60,499 nucleotides of DNA from Flavobacteriaceae bacterium (GTDB taxonomy: Bacteria > Bacteroidota > Bacteroidia > Flavobacteriales > Flavobacteriaceae): positions 1-60,499 of the forward strand of contig JANQRC010000037.1 of the NCBI GenBank assembly GCA_028284745.1, written 5' to 3'. Every line of letters starts with the position of its first letter. Position 1 is the first letter of the stretch. A model generated the notes under the pieces. The model was not told the DNA's origin, did no database searches, and was given only the letters and a program-made list of their open reading frames with translations. Below, piece by piece: positions 45,584 to 55,971 of the stretch. The translations under genes were made by a program, and so were the position numbers.

Positions 45584-46969
45584 ATGAAGAAATTAGCAAC
45601 CCTACTTTTCGTGTCTATCCTAGGTGGTGCCCTCACTCTAGGAGCCTACAAGGTGTTCATCGAAAAAAAAGCGTCTGAACAAGCAGCCCAACAACAAATT
45701 GTTTCGCCAACTTTTCTCCCTACTAGTTTTGTAAATGCTGATGGGGATAATGTAAGCGTAGATTTTACAGGAGCTGCCGAGAATACTGTGAATGCTGTCG
45801 TACACGTCAAGAACAAGGCTAATAGCAGTCAGCCAACAAGTATCTTGGACCTTTTTTATGGTAGAGGAAGTGAGCGTACTCGTGTAGGCACAGGTTCTGG
45901 GGTGATCATTTCACCAGATGGGTACATCGTTACCAACAACCACGTGATCGATGGTGCTGACCAGATCGAAGTAACGCTAAATAGCAATAGGACGCACAAG
46001 GCCACATTGGTCGGCACCGACCCCACCAATGACATTGCACTCCTGAAAATTGAAACTGGCCAGGAATTGCCTTTCATCGTATTTGGTGACTCGGATGCCA
46101 CTAGATTAGGAGAATGGGTATTGGCCGTCGGGAATCCCTTCAACCTGACATCTACTGTTACTGCAGGCATAATAAGTGCCAAAGCTCGTGACCTCAATGA
46201 ACTAGACAACAAAAACCAATATTTCTTACAAACTGATGCAGCTGTAAACCCTGGCAACAGCGGTGGTGCCCTAGTGAACACGCGTGGCGAGTTGGTAGGG
46301 ATCAATACAGCCATTACATCGCAGACAGGTTCGTATGTCGGATATTCGTTTGCTGTACCTAGCAACACTGCCAAGAAGATCATAGAAGACTTGTTAGAGT
46401 ATGGCAGTGTGCAAAGAGGATTACTAGGTATTTCAGCCTTGAACAGGAATTCTCAGTATGCAAGAGAAAATGGCCTAAGCGAAATAGAAGGTGTCTATAT
46501 CTCTGACATAGAGCCTGAATCGGGTGCAGAGAGCGCTGGCCTTGAGTCTGGAGACATCATTAAGATGTTGGACGGCGTGAAGATCCGCAAGTTTTCAGAC
46601 CTTTCAGGATATCTCAGCTCCAAACGACCAAACGAAACGATCAACGTAACGATAGAAAGGTCTGGCAGAGAACATAGCTATGATGTAGTGCTTTCTAAAC
46701 TTAACAGGGTGCAATTCCTAAATATGGAATTTAGAAACCTTAGCAAAGAAGACAAAAAGCAGTACAACATAGACAAAGGTGTCAAGGTCACAGACAGTAG
46801 GAATACAGGATTATACCAATCTGGTCTCGTACCTGGGTCATTCGTCATAGAAATAAATGGCAAGTCTATAAGAGGCATAGAAGACCTGAGAGACTATGAC
46901 ACCAATAGCGTAGAGAGCATCGCTTTTATAAACCCTAAAGGAGAAAGAGAGCGCTTGGTATTCAGATAG
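45584..46969 (+). CDS. degP: Deg/HtrA-type periplasmic serine protease
   Basis: 461 residues from ATG 45584; it gives the signal peptide (hydrophobic residues 5-20). The trypsin-like domain has the catalytic triad His120 (NNHVIDG), Asp150 (PTNDIALLKI) and Ser226 (NPGNSGGAL), with the GSGVIISPDGYIVTNNH region before it. Two PDZ domains follow (about 270-365 and 385-460), with GDIIKMLDGVKIRKFSDL and PGSFVIEINGKSI as carboxylate-loop-like segments. Acts in envelope protein quality control. The gene is divergent from dapF; a terminator is not obvious. Confidence 0.94.
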   Translation: MKKLATLLFVSILGGALTLGAYKVFIEKKASEQAAQQQIVSPTFLPTSFVNADGDNVSVDFTGAAENTVNAVVHVKNKANSSQPTSILDLFYGRGSERTRVGTGSGVIISPDGYIVTNNHVIDGADQIEVTLNSNRTHKATLVGTDPTNDIALLKIETGQELPFIVFGDSDATRLGEWVLAVGNPFNLTSTVTAGIISAKARDLNELDNKNQYFLQTDAAVNPGNSGGALVNTRGELVGINTAITSQTGSYVGYSFAVPSNTAKKIIEDLLEYGSVQRGLLGISALNRNSQYARENGLSEIEGVYISDIEPESGAESAGLESGDIIKMLDGVKIRKFSDLSGYLSSKRPNETINVTIERSGREHSYDVVLSKLNRVQFLNMEFRNLSKEDKKQYNIDKGVKVTDSRNTGLYQSGLVPGSFVIEINGKSIRGIEDLRDYDTNSVESIAFINPKGERERLVFR

Positions 46970-47027
46970 AGATCATTGTATAATGACCTCATATAAAAGA
47001 AGCCTTCACGAAAACGTTTGAAATTAA

Positions 47028-47035
47028 TACTTTTG
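47028..47035 (+). promoter_or_regulatory. -7 element of the GAPDH gene
   Basis: TACTTTTG, 24 bases before the ATG at 47059. No clear -33. Confidence 0.5.
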
Positions 47036-47058
47036 CCGAAATTTTCTAAACTTTGATC

Positions 47059-48507
47059 ATGACGACAAACAAAACCTATGAAAAAGAATTGGCGTTTCAG
47101 GCAGACCGCAGAAAGGCATCTGTAGAATTCATCAAGATCATACACGACCTCTGGTATGACAAATCTGTAGAACTGGTCTTTTTTAGAAACCAACTGATCG
47201 ACCGGAATGTAAGTGACATCATGAGCCTACACCAGTATGCATACCAATTTGTCCAGAAGCCCATATCGGTATTTGATACCGTAGAAATTGCTCGTGAGTT
47301 GTATAAGATGAAATTGCCTCCCGCAAAGCTGGATATCGGAAAGCTTACTTATGAATTTCACCTACAAGAAAATGAATCCTTGAGCATCACCTCTTTCTTG
47401 ATAGAACACCTAAAAGATGCCAATCAATTCAAGGACATTCAACCAAAAGATGTCGTACTCTATGGTTTTGGAAGGATTGGCAGGCTGTTAGCCAGAGAAC
47501 TTATGGCTCGCACTGGCAGAGGAAGCCAGCTAAGGTTACGTGCCATCGTCACTAGAGGAAACATCGATAAGACCGTGTTGGAAAAAAGAGCATCTTTGCT
47601 CAGGAATGACTCCATTCATGGGGATTTTCCTGGCACGGTAAGAGTAGATGAAGAAAATCGATCCCTAGTACTAAACGGCACCACCGTGCATATGATCACT
47701 GCAAGTGCTCCAGAAGAAATAGACTACACGCAGTACGGTATCAACGATGCACTTGTGATCGATAACACGGGGGCCTTCAGAGATAAAGAAGCCTTGTCAA
47801 GGCATTTAACTGCAAAGGGCATAGACAAAGTGTTACTAACTGCGCCAGGAAAAGGAGTTCCCAACATCGTGCATGGCGTCAATCAGAATGAGTATGACCC
47901 AGACCAAGTCGATATCTTTTCAGCTGCGTCCTGCACCACGAATGCCATCACCCCCATTCTAAAGGTCATCGAAGATTCTCTAGGTATCGTTTCGGGACAC
48001 CTTGAAACGATTCACGCCTATACCAACGACCAGAACCTGGTAGACAATATGCACAAAAAGTACCGCCGCGGTCGCTCGGCAGCACTTAATATGGTCATTA
48101 CAGAGACCGGGGCAGGAAAAGCTGTTAGCAAGGCGTTGCCAACACTAGAAGGCAAGCTCACATCAAATGCCATCCGTGTGCCTGTGCCCAATGGCTCATT
48201 GGCAATATTGAACCTACAGCTAGAAAAAGAGGCTTCCGTAGACGGCATCAATGCCATCATAAAAAAGTACGCGTTGGAAGGTGACCTAGTCGAGCAGATA
48301 AAATTTGAATTGAATGATGAGTTGGTCTCCTCAGACATCGTAGGAAGCTCAGCACCTTCTATCTATGACAGCAAGGCCACCATCGTGAGGCCAGATGGAA
48401 AAAATGCAATACTATATATATGGTACGACAATGAATATGGTTATTCGCACCAAGTAATACGCTTGGCCAAGCACATTGCCAAAGTTCGCAGGTATCACTA
48501 TTACTAG
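47059..48507 (+). CDS. Glyceraldehyde-3-phosphate dehydrogenase with long N-terminal extension
   Basis: 482 residues from ATG 47059, against about 335 for ordinary GAPDH. The first ~130 residues form a helical, lysine-rich domain with no GAPDH counterpart. The NAD fold then opens with YGFGRIGRLLARELMARTG (GFGRIG 136-141), and the catalytic Cys292 is in ASCTTNAITPI. His in the ETIHAYTNDQNLVDN segment and the C-terminal WYDNEYGYSHQV complete the family. The extended type is found in Bacteroidota alongside a short GAPDH; the role of the extra domain is unknown. Glycolytic or gluconeogenic direction is not decidable. Confidence 0.94.
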   Translation: MTTNKTYEKELAFQADRRKASVEFIKIIHDLWYDKSVELVFFRNQLIDRNVSDIMSLHQYAYQFVQKPISVFDTVEIARELYKMKLPPAKLDIGKLTYEFHLQENESLSITSFLIEHLKDANQFKDIQPKDVVLYGFGRIGRLLARELMARTGRGSQLRLRAIVTRGNIDKTVLEKRASLLRNDSIHGDFPGTVRVDEENRSLVLNGTTVHMITASAPEEIDYTQYGINDALVIDNTGAFRDKEALSRHLTAKGIDKVLLTAPGKGVPNIVHGVNQNEYDPDQVDIFSAASCTTNAITPILKVIEDSLGIVSGHLETIHAYTNDQNLVDNMHKKYRRGRSAALNMVITETGAGKAVSKALPTLEGKLTSNAIRVPVPNGSLAILNLQLEKEASVDGINAIIKKYALEGDLVEQIKFELNDELVSSDIVGSSAPSIYDSKATIVRPDGKNAILYIWYDNEYGYSHQVIRLAKHIAKVRRYHYY

Positions 48508-48556
48508 CATAATTAATTGTTCGTCAAGTTTTTATAGTTGGAAACATAAAAAACCA

Positions 48557-48564
48557 TACTTTTG
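48557..48564 (+). promoter_or_regulatory. -7 element upstream of the coiled-coil membrane protein
   Basis: TACTTTTG, with a TTG at 48538-48540 (16-base spacing, shorter than consensus). A leader of about 75 bases would follow. Confidence 0.4.
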
Positions 48565-48643
48565 CCAGCCAAAACGTCACTTTTTATCGACGAAATACAA
48601 TAATATGGATGCCGCCATCGTTTCACCTTGAAACCCAATGACC

Positions 48644-49246
48644 ATGAAAAAACTACTATTTTTCCTATTGCTTCCGTTAAGTTTCTTAGCAACTGGCCAA
48701 GAACAACTTCGAACCAAAAGCATCAACGAAGGCACTATCGACCAACAGTTTGAGTTTGCCATCAAGCGCTCTAATAACTGGCAAGAGTTCGAAGTCATCA
48801 AAAAAACATGGATGCGTCAGCTACGCGCCAACGTGAAAGACTCGCTAGTGAAAGTGAAGCAAGATGTAATAGCATCTCAACAAACCATCAAAGACCAAAA
48901 AGGCCAAATAACCTCATTGCAGAACAATCTAAATGAAGCCAATACACAGATATCCGGCCTTACAGAGGAGAAGGCTAGCATTTCGTTCTTCGGAGCGTTG
49001 ATAAATAAAGGCCTATACCAGACTATCATGTGGACCATCGTTAGTGGGCTGCTCGCCTTGCTTGCCTTTTTCATATTCAAATTTAAGAATAGCAATGTGC
49101 TCACACGTGATGCCAAATTCCGCTTAGAGGAGATCGAAAAGGAGTATGAAGATCATCGTCGCACTGCCTTAGAGCGTGAACAGAAGGTAAGACGTAAACT
49201 TCAGGACGAGATCAATAAGAACCGTACGTTAAGCAAGACTTCTTGA
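48644..49246 (+). CDS. Secreted/membrane coiled-coil protein, often mis-named as tRNA methyltransferase
   Basis: 201 residues from ATG 48644 (ATG 48638 is possible). Signal peptide or first anchor at residues 3-17, a long coiled-coil of Gln/Lys/Glu heptads (about 55-110), a second membrane helix (TIMWTIVSGLLALLAFFIF, about 126-144) and a charged helical tail with EEIEKEYEDHRRTALEREQKVRRKL. No methyltransferase fold or SAM motif is visible, although homologues directly upstream of trmD are sometimes labelled tRNA (guanine-N1)-methyltransferase by position. It is 71 bases before trmD. A structural or envelope role is inferred. Confidence 0.75.
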   Translation: MKKLLFFLLLPLSFLATGQEQLRTKSINEGTIDQQFEFAIKRSNNWQEFEVIKKTWMRQLRANVKDSLVKVKQDVIASQQTIKDQKGQITSLQNNLNEANTQISGLTEEKASISFFGALINKGLYQTIMWTIVSGLLALLAFFIFKFKNSNVLTRDAKFRLEEIEKEYEDHRRTALEREQKVRRKLQDEINKNRTLSKTS

Positions 49247-49317
49247 CCATCTGGTCTCAGAAGCAACCGATCTCTTTCAGAATCTTTGCATCTTTGTATT
49301 GATTTTGAAGCTATACA

Positions 49318-49995
49318 ATGCGCATAGATATCATTACTATTTTACCAGAGTTGCTCAAAAGCCCTTTCGAAGCATCCATTCTCAAGAGGGCCATCGATGC
49401 CGACTTGGTAGAGGTCTGCCTTCATAACCTCAGAGACTACACCAGCAATAATTACAAACAGGTAGATGATTACCAGTTTGGCGGTGGCGCAGGCATGGTA
49501 ATGATGATAGAGCCCATAGACAAGTGTATCTCACAACTAAGGACAGAAAGGAGTTATGACGAAGTCATCTATATGACACCCGATGGGCAGACACTCGACC
49601 AATCCATGGCCAATGAGCTGTCGCTAAAGGGCAATATCATCATTCTGTGCGGGCATTATAAAGGTGTAGACCAACGCGTGCGCGACCATTTTGTCACAAA
49701 AGAGGTTTCTATAGGTGATTTCGTACTCTCTGGTGGAGAACTGGCAGCCGCTGTTCTGTGCGATGCCATCATACGTCTTATTCCAGGTGTACTAGGCAAT
49801 GAGACATCCGCACTCACTGATTCCTTCCAAGACGATCTGCTGGCGCCACCGATCTATACGAGACCGTCGGAATATAAGGGTTGGAAGGTTCCGGAGATCC
49901 TTCTATCAGGAAATACGCCCAAGATAGAAGCCTGGCGAGAAGAGCAAGCTTACAAGAGAACCAAAGCAATTAGACCAGACCTCTTAGATGAATGA
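49318..49995 (+). CDS. trmD: tRNA (guanine-N1-)-methyltransferase TrmD
   Basis: 225 residues, complete. Methylates G37 of tRNAs, preventing frameshifts. SPOUT knot features: [42 protein letters not shown], the trefoil [30 protein letters not shown] and [23 protein letters not shown]. Nearest the plus-strand run trmD, hypothetical membrane gene, rplS, as in many bacteria where trmD and rplS are adjacent. The next gene's ATG lies 8 bases inside its 3' end. Confidence 0.97.
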   Translation: MRIDIITILPELLKSPFEASILKRAIDADLVEVCLHNLRDYTSNNYKQVDDYQFGGGAGMVMMIEPIDKCISQLRTERSYDEVIYMTPDGQTLDQSMANELSLKGNIIILCGHYKGVDQRVRDHFVTKEVSIGDFVLSGGELAAAVLCDAIIRLIPGVLGNETSALTDSFQDDLLAPPIYTRPSEYKGWKVPEILLSGNTPKIEAWREEQAYKRTKAIRPDLLDE

Positions 49996-50317
49996 CTTTA
50001 CTGAATATACAGCCCTCTTTTCGGCATTGGGCATAGGAGTTTCCCTGTCGATCGATCTTTTTCTCTTGGTCGTCACCACGATCTTTTATATCAGAAAAAG
50101 AACTACAGCTAGCCTGGTCATGCTAATTGGCATCTTGCTGATGCTTCTGCAAATCATCGCCGATCCAATACTTATGGCGCTCATCGCTCATCAAGGCAGT
50201 CAGCAGTTGGCCAACTATGTGTTGGTCAATTCATTGATAGGCATCTTGCCTTTTTTGGTCTTCGGAATTGGTCTTGCCATTCACCTGATACAAAACATGA
50301 AAAAAACTCCACATTAA
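49988..50317 (+). CDS. Hypothetical small membrane protein
   Basis: 109 residues, three predicted membrane helices (about 10-34, 42-62, 76-101), short loops, basic end. No recognised motif. It overlaps trmD by 8 bases, with the ATG before the trmD stop codon, so it is read as part of the trmD unit, inserted between trmD and rplS. Function unknown. Confidence 0.7.
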   Translation: MNDFTEYTALFSALGIGVSLSIDLFLLVVTTIFYIRKRTTASLVMLIGILLMLLQIIADPILMALIAHQGSQQLANYVLVNSLIGILPFLVFGIGLAIHLIQNMKKTPH

Positions 50318-50342
50318 GTAGCTCGCATATAGAATATTTAAT

Positions 50343-50350
50343 TAATTTTG
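50343..50350 (+). promoter_or_regulatory. -7 element of rplS
   Basis: TAATTTTG, giving rplS its own promoter and a leader of about 68 bases. Confidence 0.5.
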
Positions 50351-50363
50351 CGCCCAATTCGGT

Positions 50364-50398
50364 TCAACCTCTGGCGAGAGACGTGAATGTTGGTTCGA
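50364..50398 (+). promoter_or_regulatory. Candidate ribosomal-protein leader before rplS
   Basis: The leader has a hairpin CTCT-GGCG-AGAG (50369-50380) and an outer CAAC/GTTG pairing (50365-50368 with 50389-50392). Many ribosomal-protein operons use such leaders for feedback by the protein; flavobacterial L19 leaders have been proposed. Only a covariance search could confirm it. Confidence 0.35.
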
Positions 50399-50423
50399 TA
50401 TCACTGTAAAAATTCATGTAGAA

Positions 50424-50771
50424 ATGGATTCTATCTTAAAGTTTGTTGAAGAGTCTTTTGTTGAGAAAAAAGACTTCCCAGAATTTGGAGCTGGTGACAC
50501 CATCACCGTGTATTATGAAATTAAAGAAGGTCAAAAGACCAGAACACAGTTCTTTAGAGGTGTGGTCATCCAAAGAAGAGGCACAGGCTCCACCGAGACA
50601 TTCACGATCCGAAAGATGAGTGGAACCGTAGGTGTAGAGCGGATTTTCCCTGTAAACCTTCCGGCCCTAAAGAAGATCGAAGTGAACAAGCGCGGTAAAG
50701 TTCGCAGATCCCGCATCTTCTATTTCAGAGAGCTTACCGGCAAAAAGGCTCGTATCAAAGAGAAGAAGTAA
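50424..50771 (+). CDS. rplS: 50S ribosomal protein L19
   Basis: 115 residues, standard size. It sits at the 30S-50S interface. The conserved features are PEFGAGDTITVYYEIKEG, FRGVVIQRRGTGSTETFTIRKMS, VGVERIFPVNLPALKKIEVNKRGKVRRSRIFYFR and the Lys-rich tail. Own promoter, and a hairpin terminator 24 bases after the stop. Confidence 0.97.
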   Translation: MDSILKFVEESFVEKKDFPEFGAGDTITVYYEIKEGQKTRTQFFRGVVIQRRGTGSTETFTIRKMSGTVGVERIFPVNLPALKKIEVNKRGKVRRSRIFYFRELTGKKARIKEKK

Positions 50772-50794
50772 GAGTTTTTCATATAAATGCTTGA

Positions 50795-50823
50795 AAGCCT
50801 CGCAATTGCGAGGCTTCTTTATT
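50795..50823 (+). terminator. Terminator of rplS
   Basis: AAGCCTCGC (50795-50803), loop AATT, GCGAGGCTT (50808-50816), followed by CTTTATT. A perfect 9-bp stem. Confidence 0.9.
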
Positions 50824-50878
50824 AACAATTGTTAATAACGTTGGTGGGTAACTTGTTGATTTTTAAATGCTCGCAAAG

Positions 50879-50909
50879 TTTGGAAAATTAAATTCTTGTT
50901 CTACATTTG
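50879..50909 (+). promoter_or_regulatory. Consensus promoter of the structured RNA
   Basis: TTTG (50879-50882), 19 bases, TACATTTG (50902-50909): exact match to TTTG-N19-TAnnTTTG. Transcription should start near 50915. No coding sequence follows it. Confidence 0.8.
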
Positions 50910-50914
50910 ATATC

Positions 50915-51410
50915 AGAATTAGCAACCAAAGCGGAGAAATCCAAAAAGGTGTGATTCGTAAAGAGAACGTTCTTTAACATAGTTGTTTTCAAATACTGCA
51001 GTGATGCTGATGATTGTAGTAACAGTCATTCAATGACACTCCAGAAAGTTCGGGTAGTTGTGTGTGCCTCGGTACACAAAGCTAGACGAAAGTTCCAAAG
51101 TGTCGATTGTTCTGCCAATTGATACTGTTGGAATATTTAAAAGCAACTGGAAGCACGAAGCGTTTGTCTTGATTCTACATTGAGTAAAGCACAGAATGCT
51201 TCCATCGAAATGGTCAGACTTGAATCTTTAAGGTGAAAGATGATAGTTTGCAACAAACGAAGCCTAAGGGGTAACACCTATGGTCGCGCAGAAAGCAAAC
51301 GACGTTCATTGGGACACTTGAGTCAGTAGAAATACTGAGAAGGTCACGCGAGGTCATTTCAAAGAAAGCCATGTCAAGGTATGCAAATACAATGATATGG
51401 CTTTTGTCTT
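50915..51410 (+). ncRNA. Free-standing structured RNA, about 490 nt, family unknown
   Basis: No ORF longer than about 30 codons fits here, yet the segment has its own promoter (50879-50909) and its own terminator (51365-51405). Hairpins seen: 50960-50975; GTCAT/ATGAC (51025-51037); TGTGTG/TACACA (51061-51078); a long one, TTCCAA-AGTGTC-GATTG against CAAT-GATACT-TTGGAA (51093-51133, one G-U pair and one bulge); TGGAAGCA/TGCTTCCA (51148-51155 with 51197-51204); ATCTTT/AAAGAT (51224-51241); GTTTG/CAAAC (51246-51258); TCAGTA-GAAA-TACTGA with a GNRA tetraloop (51323-51338). Long-range pairs CAATGA/TCATTG (51031-51036 with 51306-51311) and TCGCG/CGCGA (51284-51288 with 51347-51351) could close a multi-branched fold. 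RNase P core sequences, a tmRNA tRNA-like end and a 6S rod are not seen. Function unknown. Confidence 0.7.
51365..51410 (+). terminator. Terminator of the structured RNA
   Basis: AAAGCCAT (51365-51372) pairs with ATGGCTTT (51397-51404); inside the loop GTAT-GCAA-ATAC forms a small hairpin with a GNRA loop. Followed by TGTCTTTTG. Confidence 0.75.
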
Positions 51411-51452
51411 TTGTGGAAATTTCCTCATTCCTATTTTTTGAGCTCCCTCCCG

Positions 51453-51484
51453 TTTAGTTTTACAGCTTCTAAATTGTATATTTG
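51453..51484 (+). promoter_or_regulatory. icd promoter
   Basis: TTTA (51453-51456), 20 bases, TATATTTG (51477-51484). It lies after the RNA terminator, so icd has its own start of transcription near 51490. Confidence 0.6.
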
Positions 51485-51495
51485 CAATCGCTTAA

Positions 51496-53748
<2,253 letters not shown>

Positions 53749-53830
53749 CTGATAACTAGCCGCCTAGAATTCGATCTAGTTAGCACGCGCAAAACAAGAC
53801 AACAAAGATGTTCTTTTTAAAGTTCATTTC

Positions 53831-53861
53831 TTTATTGGGTAATTGTTGCGCCTTATTTTTG
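53831..53861 (+). promoter_or_regulatory. pta-ackA promoter
   Basis: TTTA (53831-53834), 19 bases, TATTTTTG (53854-53861), 14 bases before the pta ATG. Confidence 0.6.
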
Positions 53862-53875
53862 CTGAAAATTTATGT

Positions 53876-55957
53876 ATGAATAAGGCTTTGTACATCACCA
53901 CTACCGAAAAACACAGCGGTAAATCTCTTATTGTATTAGGATTGATGCAGTTGTTGCTCGGCAAGATGGGGAAAGTAGGCTACTTCCGCCCCGTTATTGA
54001 TGACCGGAACGATGATCAGATAGACAATCACATCAATACGATCATCACACACTTTCAGTTAGACATCGATCCCAATGAAGCATATGCATTCAAGAGAAGC
54101 GAATTGAATGCGATACAAAGCAACGAAGGGGCCATCATCGACCGAGTCATCGATCGCTATAAAAAAATAGAGGAGCGCTTCGATTTTGTACTGGTAGAAG
54201 GGACAGATTTCACAGACGATGGCAATGTAAACGAATTCAACATCAATCGTATTGTCGCCAAAAATCTGAATATGCCTGTCATCATTGTGGGCAATGGTTT
54301 CAATAAGACCAAAGAAAAACTAGGTGCTTCTCTCAAATCGGCTGTCAATTCTTTTAAATCGAAAGATGTAGACGTTTTGGCTATCGTGGCAAACAAGGCA
54401 GAGTCTGATGATCTTGAAAGATTGAGCACTTACTTCCACGAACAATTTCAAGATGAAGTCCACACCTATGTCGTACCCAGGGTAAAAAACCTATCACACC
54501 CAACACTAAAGGAGATCGTAACAGCGCTTGATGGTCGTGTGCTTTATGGCGAAGAGCATCTAGACAATCAAACGGGAAGCTTCGGAGTTGGCGCTATGCA
54601 ATTGCACAATTACCTAGCACATCTAAAGCCCAATAGCCTAGCCATCACGCCAGGAGACCGTGCAGATATCATTTTAGGGGCTTTGCAAGCCAATTTATCC
54701 AGCAACTATCCTAATGTTTCTGGAATGATCCTTACAGGTGGGCTTATTCCAGAAGACACCATTCTAAAGCTCATCGAAGGTTTTGACCACAATGTACCTA
54801 TCATCTCTGTTTCGCAAGGAACTTTCAGGGCAGCCAACGAAGTCGGCGCCATCGAATCAAGGATATATGCCGAAAGCAAGCAGAAGATACAGACGTCGAT
54901 AGATCTTTTTGAAAAGTACATAGATCAAGAAAAGCTTTCCCAACGATTGGCAACTGTTGAAACAGAGGGCGTCACGCCAAGGATGTTCCAATATAACTTG
55001 TTACAACGAGCCAAAAAAGCAAAGAAGCATATTGTACTGCCTGAGGGCAACGACAATCGTATCTTGATCGCAGCCGCCAGATTACTTGCTCTAGACGTTG
55101 TAGATATCACGATCCTCGGGTCAAAAAGTCAGGTGCTGAATCAAGCTTCTCAGCTTGGCATAGATATTGGCAAGGCTACAATTATCGACCCTGTCTCTTC
55201 TGAGAATTTTGATGATCATGTACAAACTCTCTATGAGCTTCGGAAACACAAGAAAGTAAACTTAGATATGGCGAAAGACATGATGACCGATGCCTCATAC
55301 TATGGTACTATGATGGTCTATAAAGGCCATGCGGATGGCATGGTGTCGGGTGCCGCACATACTACACAACACACCATACGGCCTGCGCTGCAGTTCATAA
55401 AAACGAAACCAGGCGTGTCTGTGGTATCTTCCATATTCTTTATGTGCTTAGAAGACAGAGTTTCTGTTTTTGGCGACTGCGCCATCAATCCCAATCCAAC
55501 AGCATCACAGCTTGCCGAGATCGCCATATCTTCAGCAGATTCTAGCGCAGCTTTTGGAATTCAACCTAAAGTAGCAATGCTCTCCTACTCTTCTGGCACC
55601 TCTGGCAAAGGCGAAGATGTAGAGATTGTACGAGAGGCCACAAAGACCATAAAGGAAAAACGTCCCGATATCAAGATCGAGGGACCTATTCAATACGATG
55701 CAGCCGTAGACATGAACGTCGCCAAAAGCAAGATGCCCGATTCTGAAGTCGCAGGACAAGCCAACGTGCTTATTTTCCCTGACCTTAACACAGGGAACAA
55801 CACATACAAAGCTGTGCAACGAGAAACAGGCGCATTGGCCATCGGACCAATGCTGCAAGGGCTCAACAAACCTGTAAACGACCTGAGTCGAGGCTGTACC
55901 ACCGATGATGTATTCAACACCGTGATCATCACTGCCATACAGGCGCAGGGATTATAA
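53876..55957 (+). CDS. pta: Phosphate acetyltransferase, long form
   Basis: 693 residues from ATG 53876; the upstream extension would cover the promoter. Interconverts acetyl-CoA and acetyl phosphate. Three parts: an N-terminal P-loop-like regulatory domain (TTTEKHSGKS, 1-220), a DRTGG domain (about 225-340), and the catalytic PTA/PTB domain (about 370-693) with HIVLPEGNDNRILIAAARLL, MVSGAAHTTQHTIRPALQFI, ISSADSSAAFGIQPKVAMLSYSSGTSG, and GQANVLIFPDLNTGNNTYK. This long version matches enteric Pta. AckA follows after 14 bases, completing the acetate switch. Confidence 0.97.
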   Translation: MNKALYITTTEKHSGKSLIVLGLMQLLLGKMGKVGYFRPVIDDRNDDQIDNHINTIITHFQLDIDPNEAYAFKRSELNAIQSNEGAIIDRVIDRYKKIEERFDFVLVEGTDFTDDGNVNEFNINRIVAKNLNMPVIIVGNGFNKTKEKLGASLKSAVNSFKSKDVDVLAIVANKAESDDLERLSTYFHEQFQDEVHTYVVPRVKNLSHPTLKEIVTALDGRVLYGEEHLDNQTGSFGVGAMQLHNYLAHLKPNSLAITPGDRADIILGALQANLSSNYPNVSGMILTGGLIPEDTILKLIEGFDHNVPIISVSQGTFRAANEVGAIESRIYAESKQKIQTSIDLFEKYIDQEKLSQRLATVETEGVTPRMFQYNLLQRAKKAKKHIVLPEGNDNRILIAAARLLALDVVDITILGSKSQVLNQASQLGIDIGKATIIDPVSSENFDDHVQTLYELRKHKKVNLDMAKDMMTDASYYGTMMVYKGHADGMVSGAAHTTQHTIRPALQFIKTKPGVSVVSSIFFMCLEDRVSVFGDCAINPNPTASQLAEIAISSADSSAAFGIQPKVAMLSYSSGTSGKGEDVEIVREATKTIKEKRPDIKIEGPIQYDAAVDMNVAKSKMPDSEVAGQANVLIFPDLNTGNNTYKAVQRETGALAIGPMLQGLNKPVNDLSRGCTTDDVFNTVIITAIQAQGL

Positions 55958-55971
55958 TTAGCAACAGTCAT

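Noticed and set aside
45856-46383. A 175-codon minus-strand frame
   Set aside because: It lies antisense to the Deg protease catalytic domain and shows no protein signature.
50915-51410. RNase P RNA or tmRNA in the rplS-icd gap
   Set aside because: GAGGAAAGTCC-like and ACAGAA...GCTTA core segments of RNase P are not found at the right spacing (ACAGAATGCTTCC at 51191 is already paired in a hairpin), and there is no tRNA-like end or tag-coding frame of tmRNA. The short reading frames are under 35 codons.
53749-53830. Terminator after icd
   Set aside because: AACTAG/CTAGTT can pair around a 16-base loop but no U-run follows; too weak to list.
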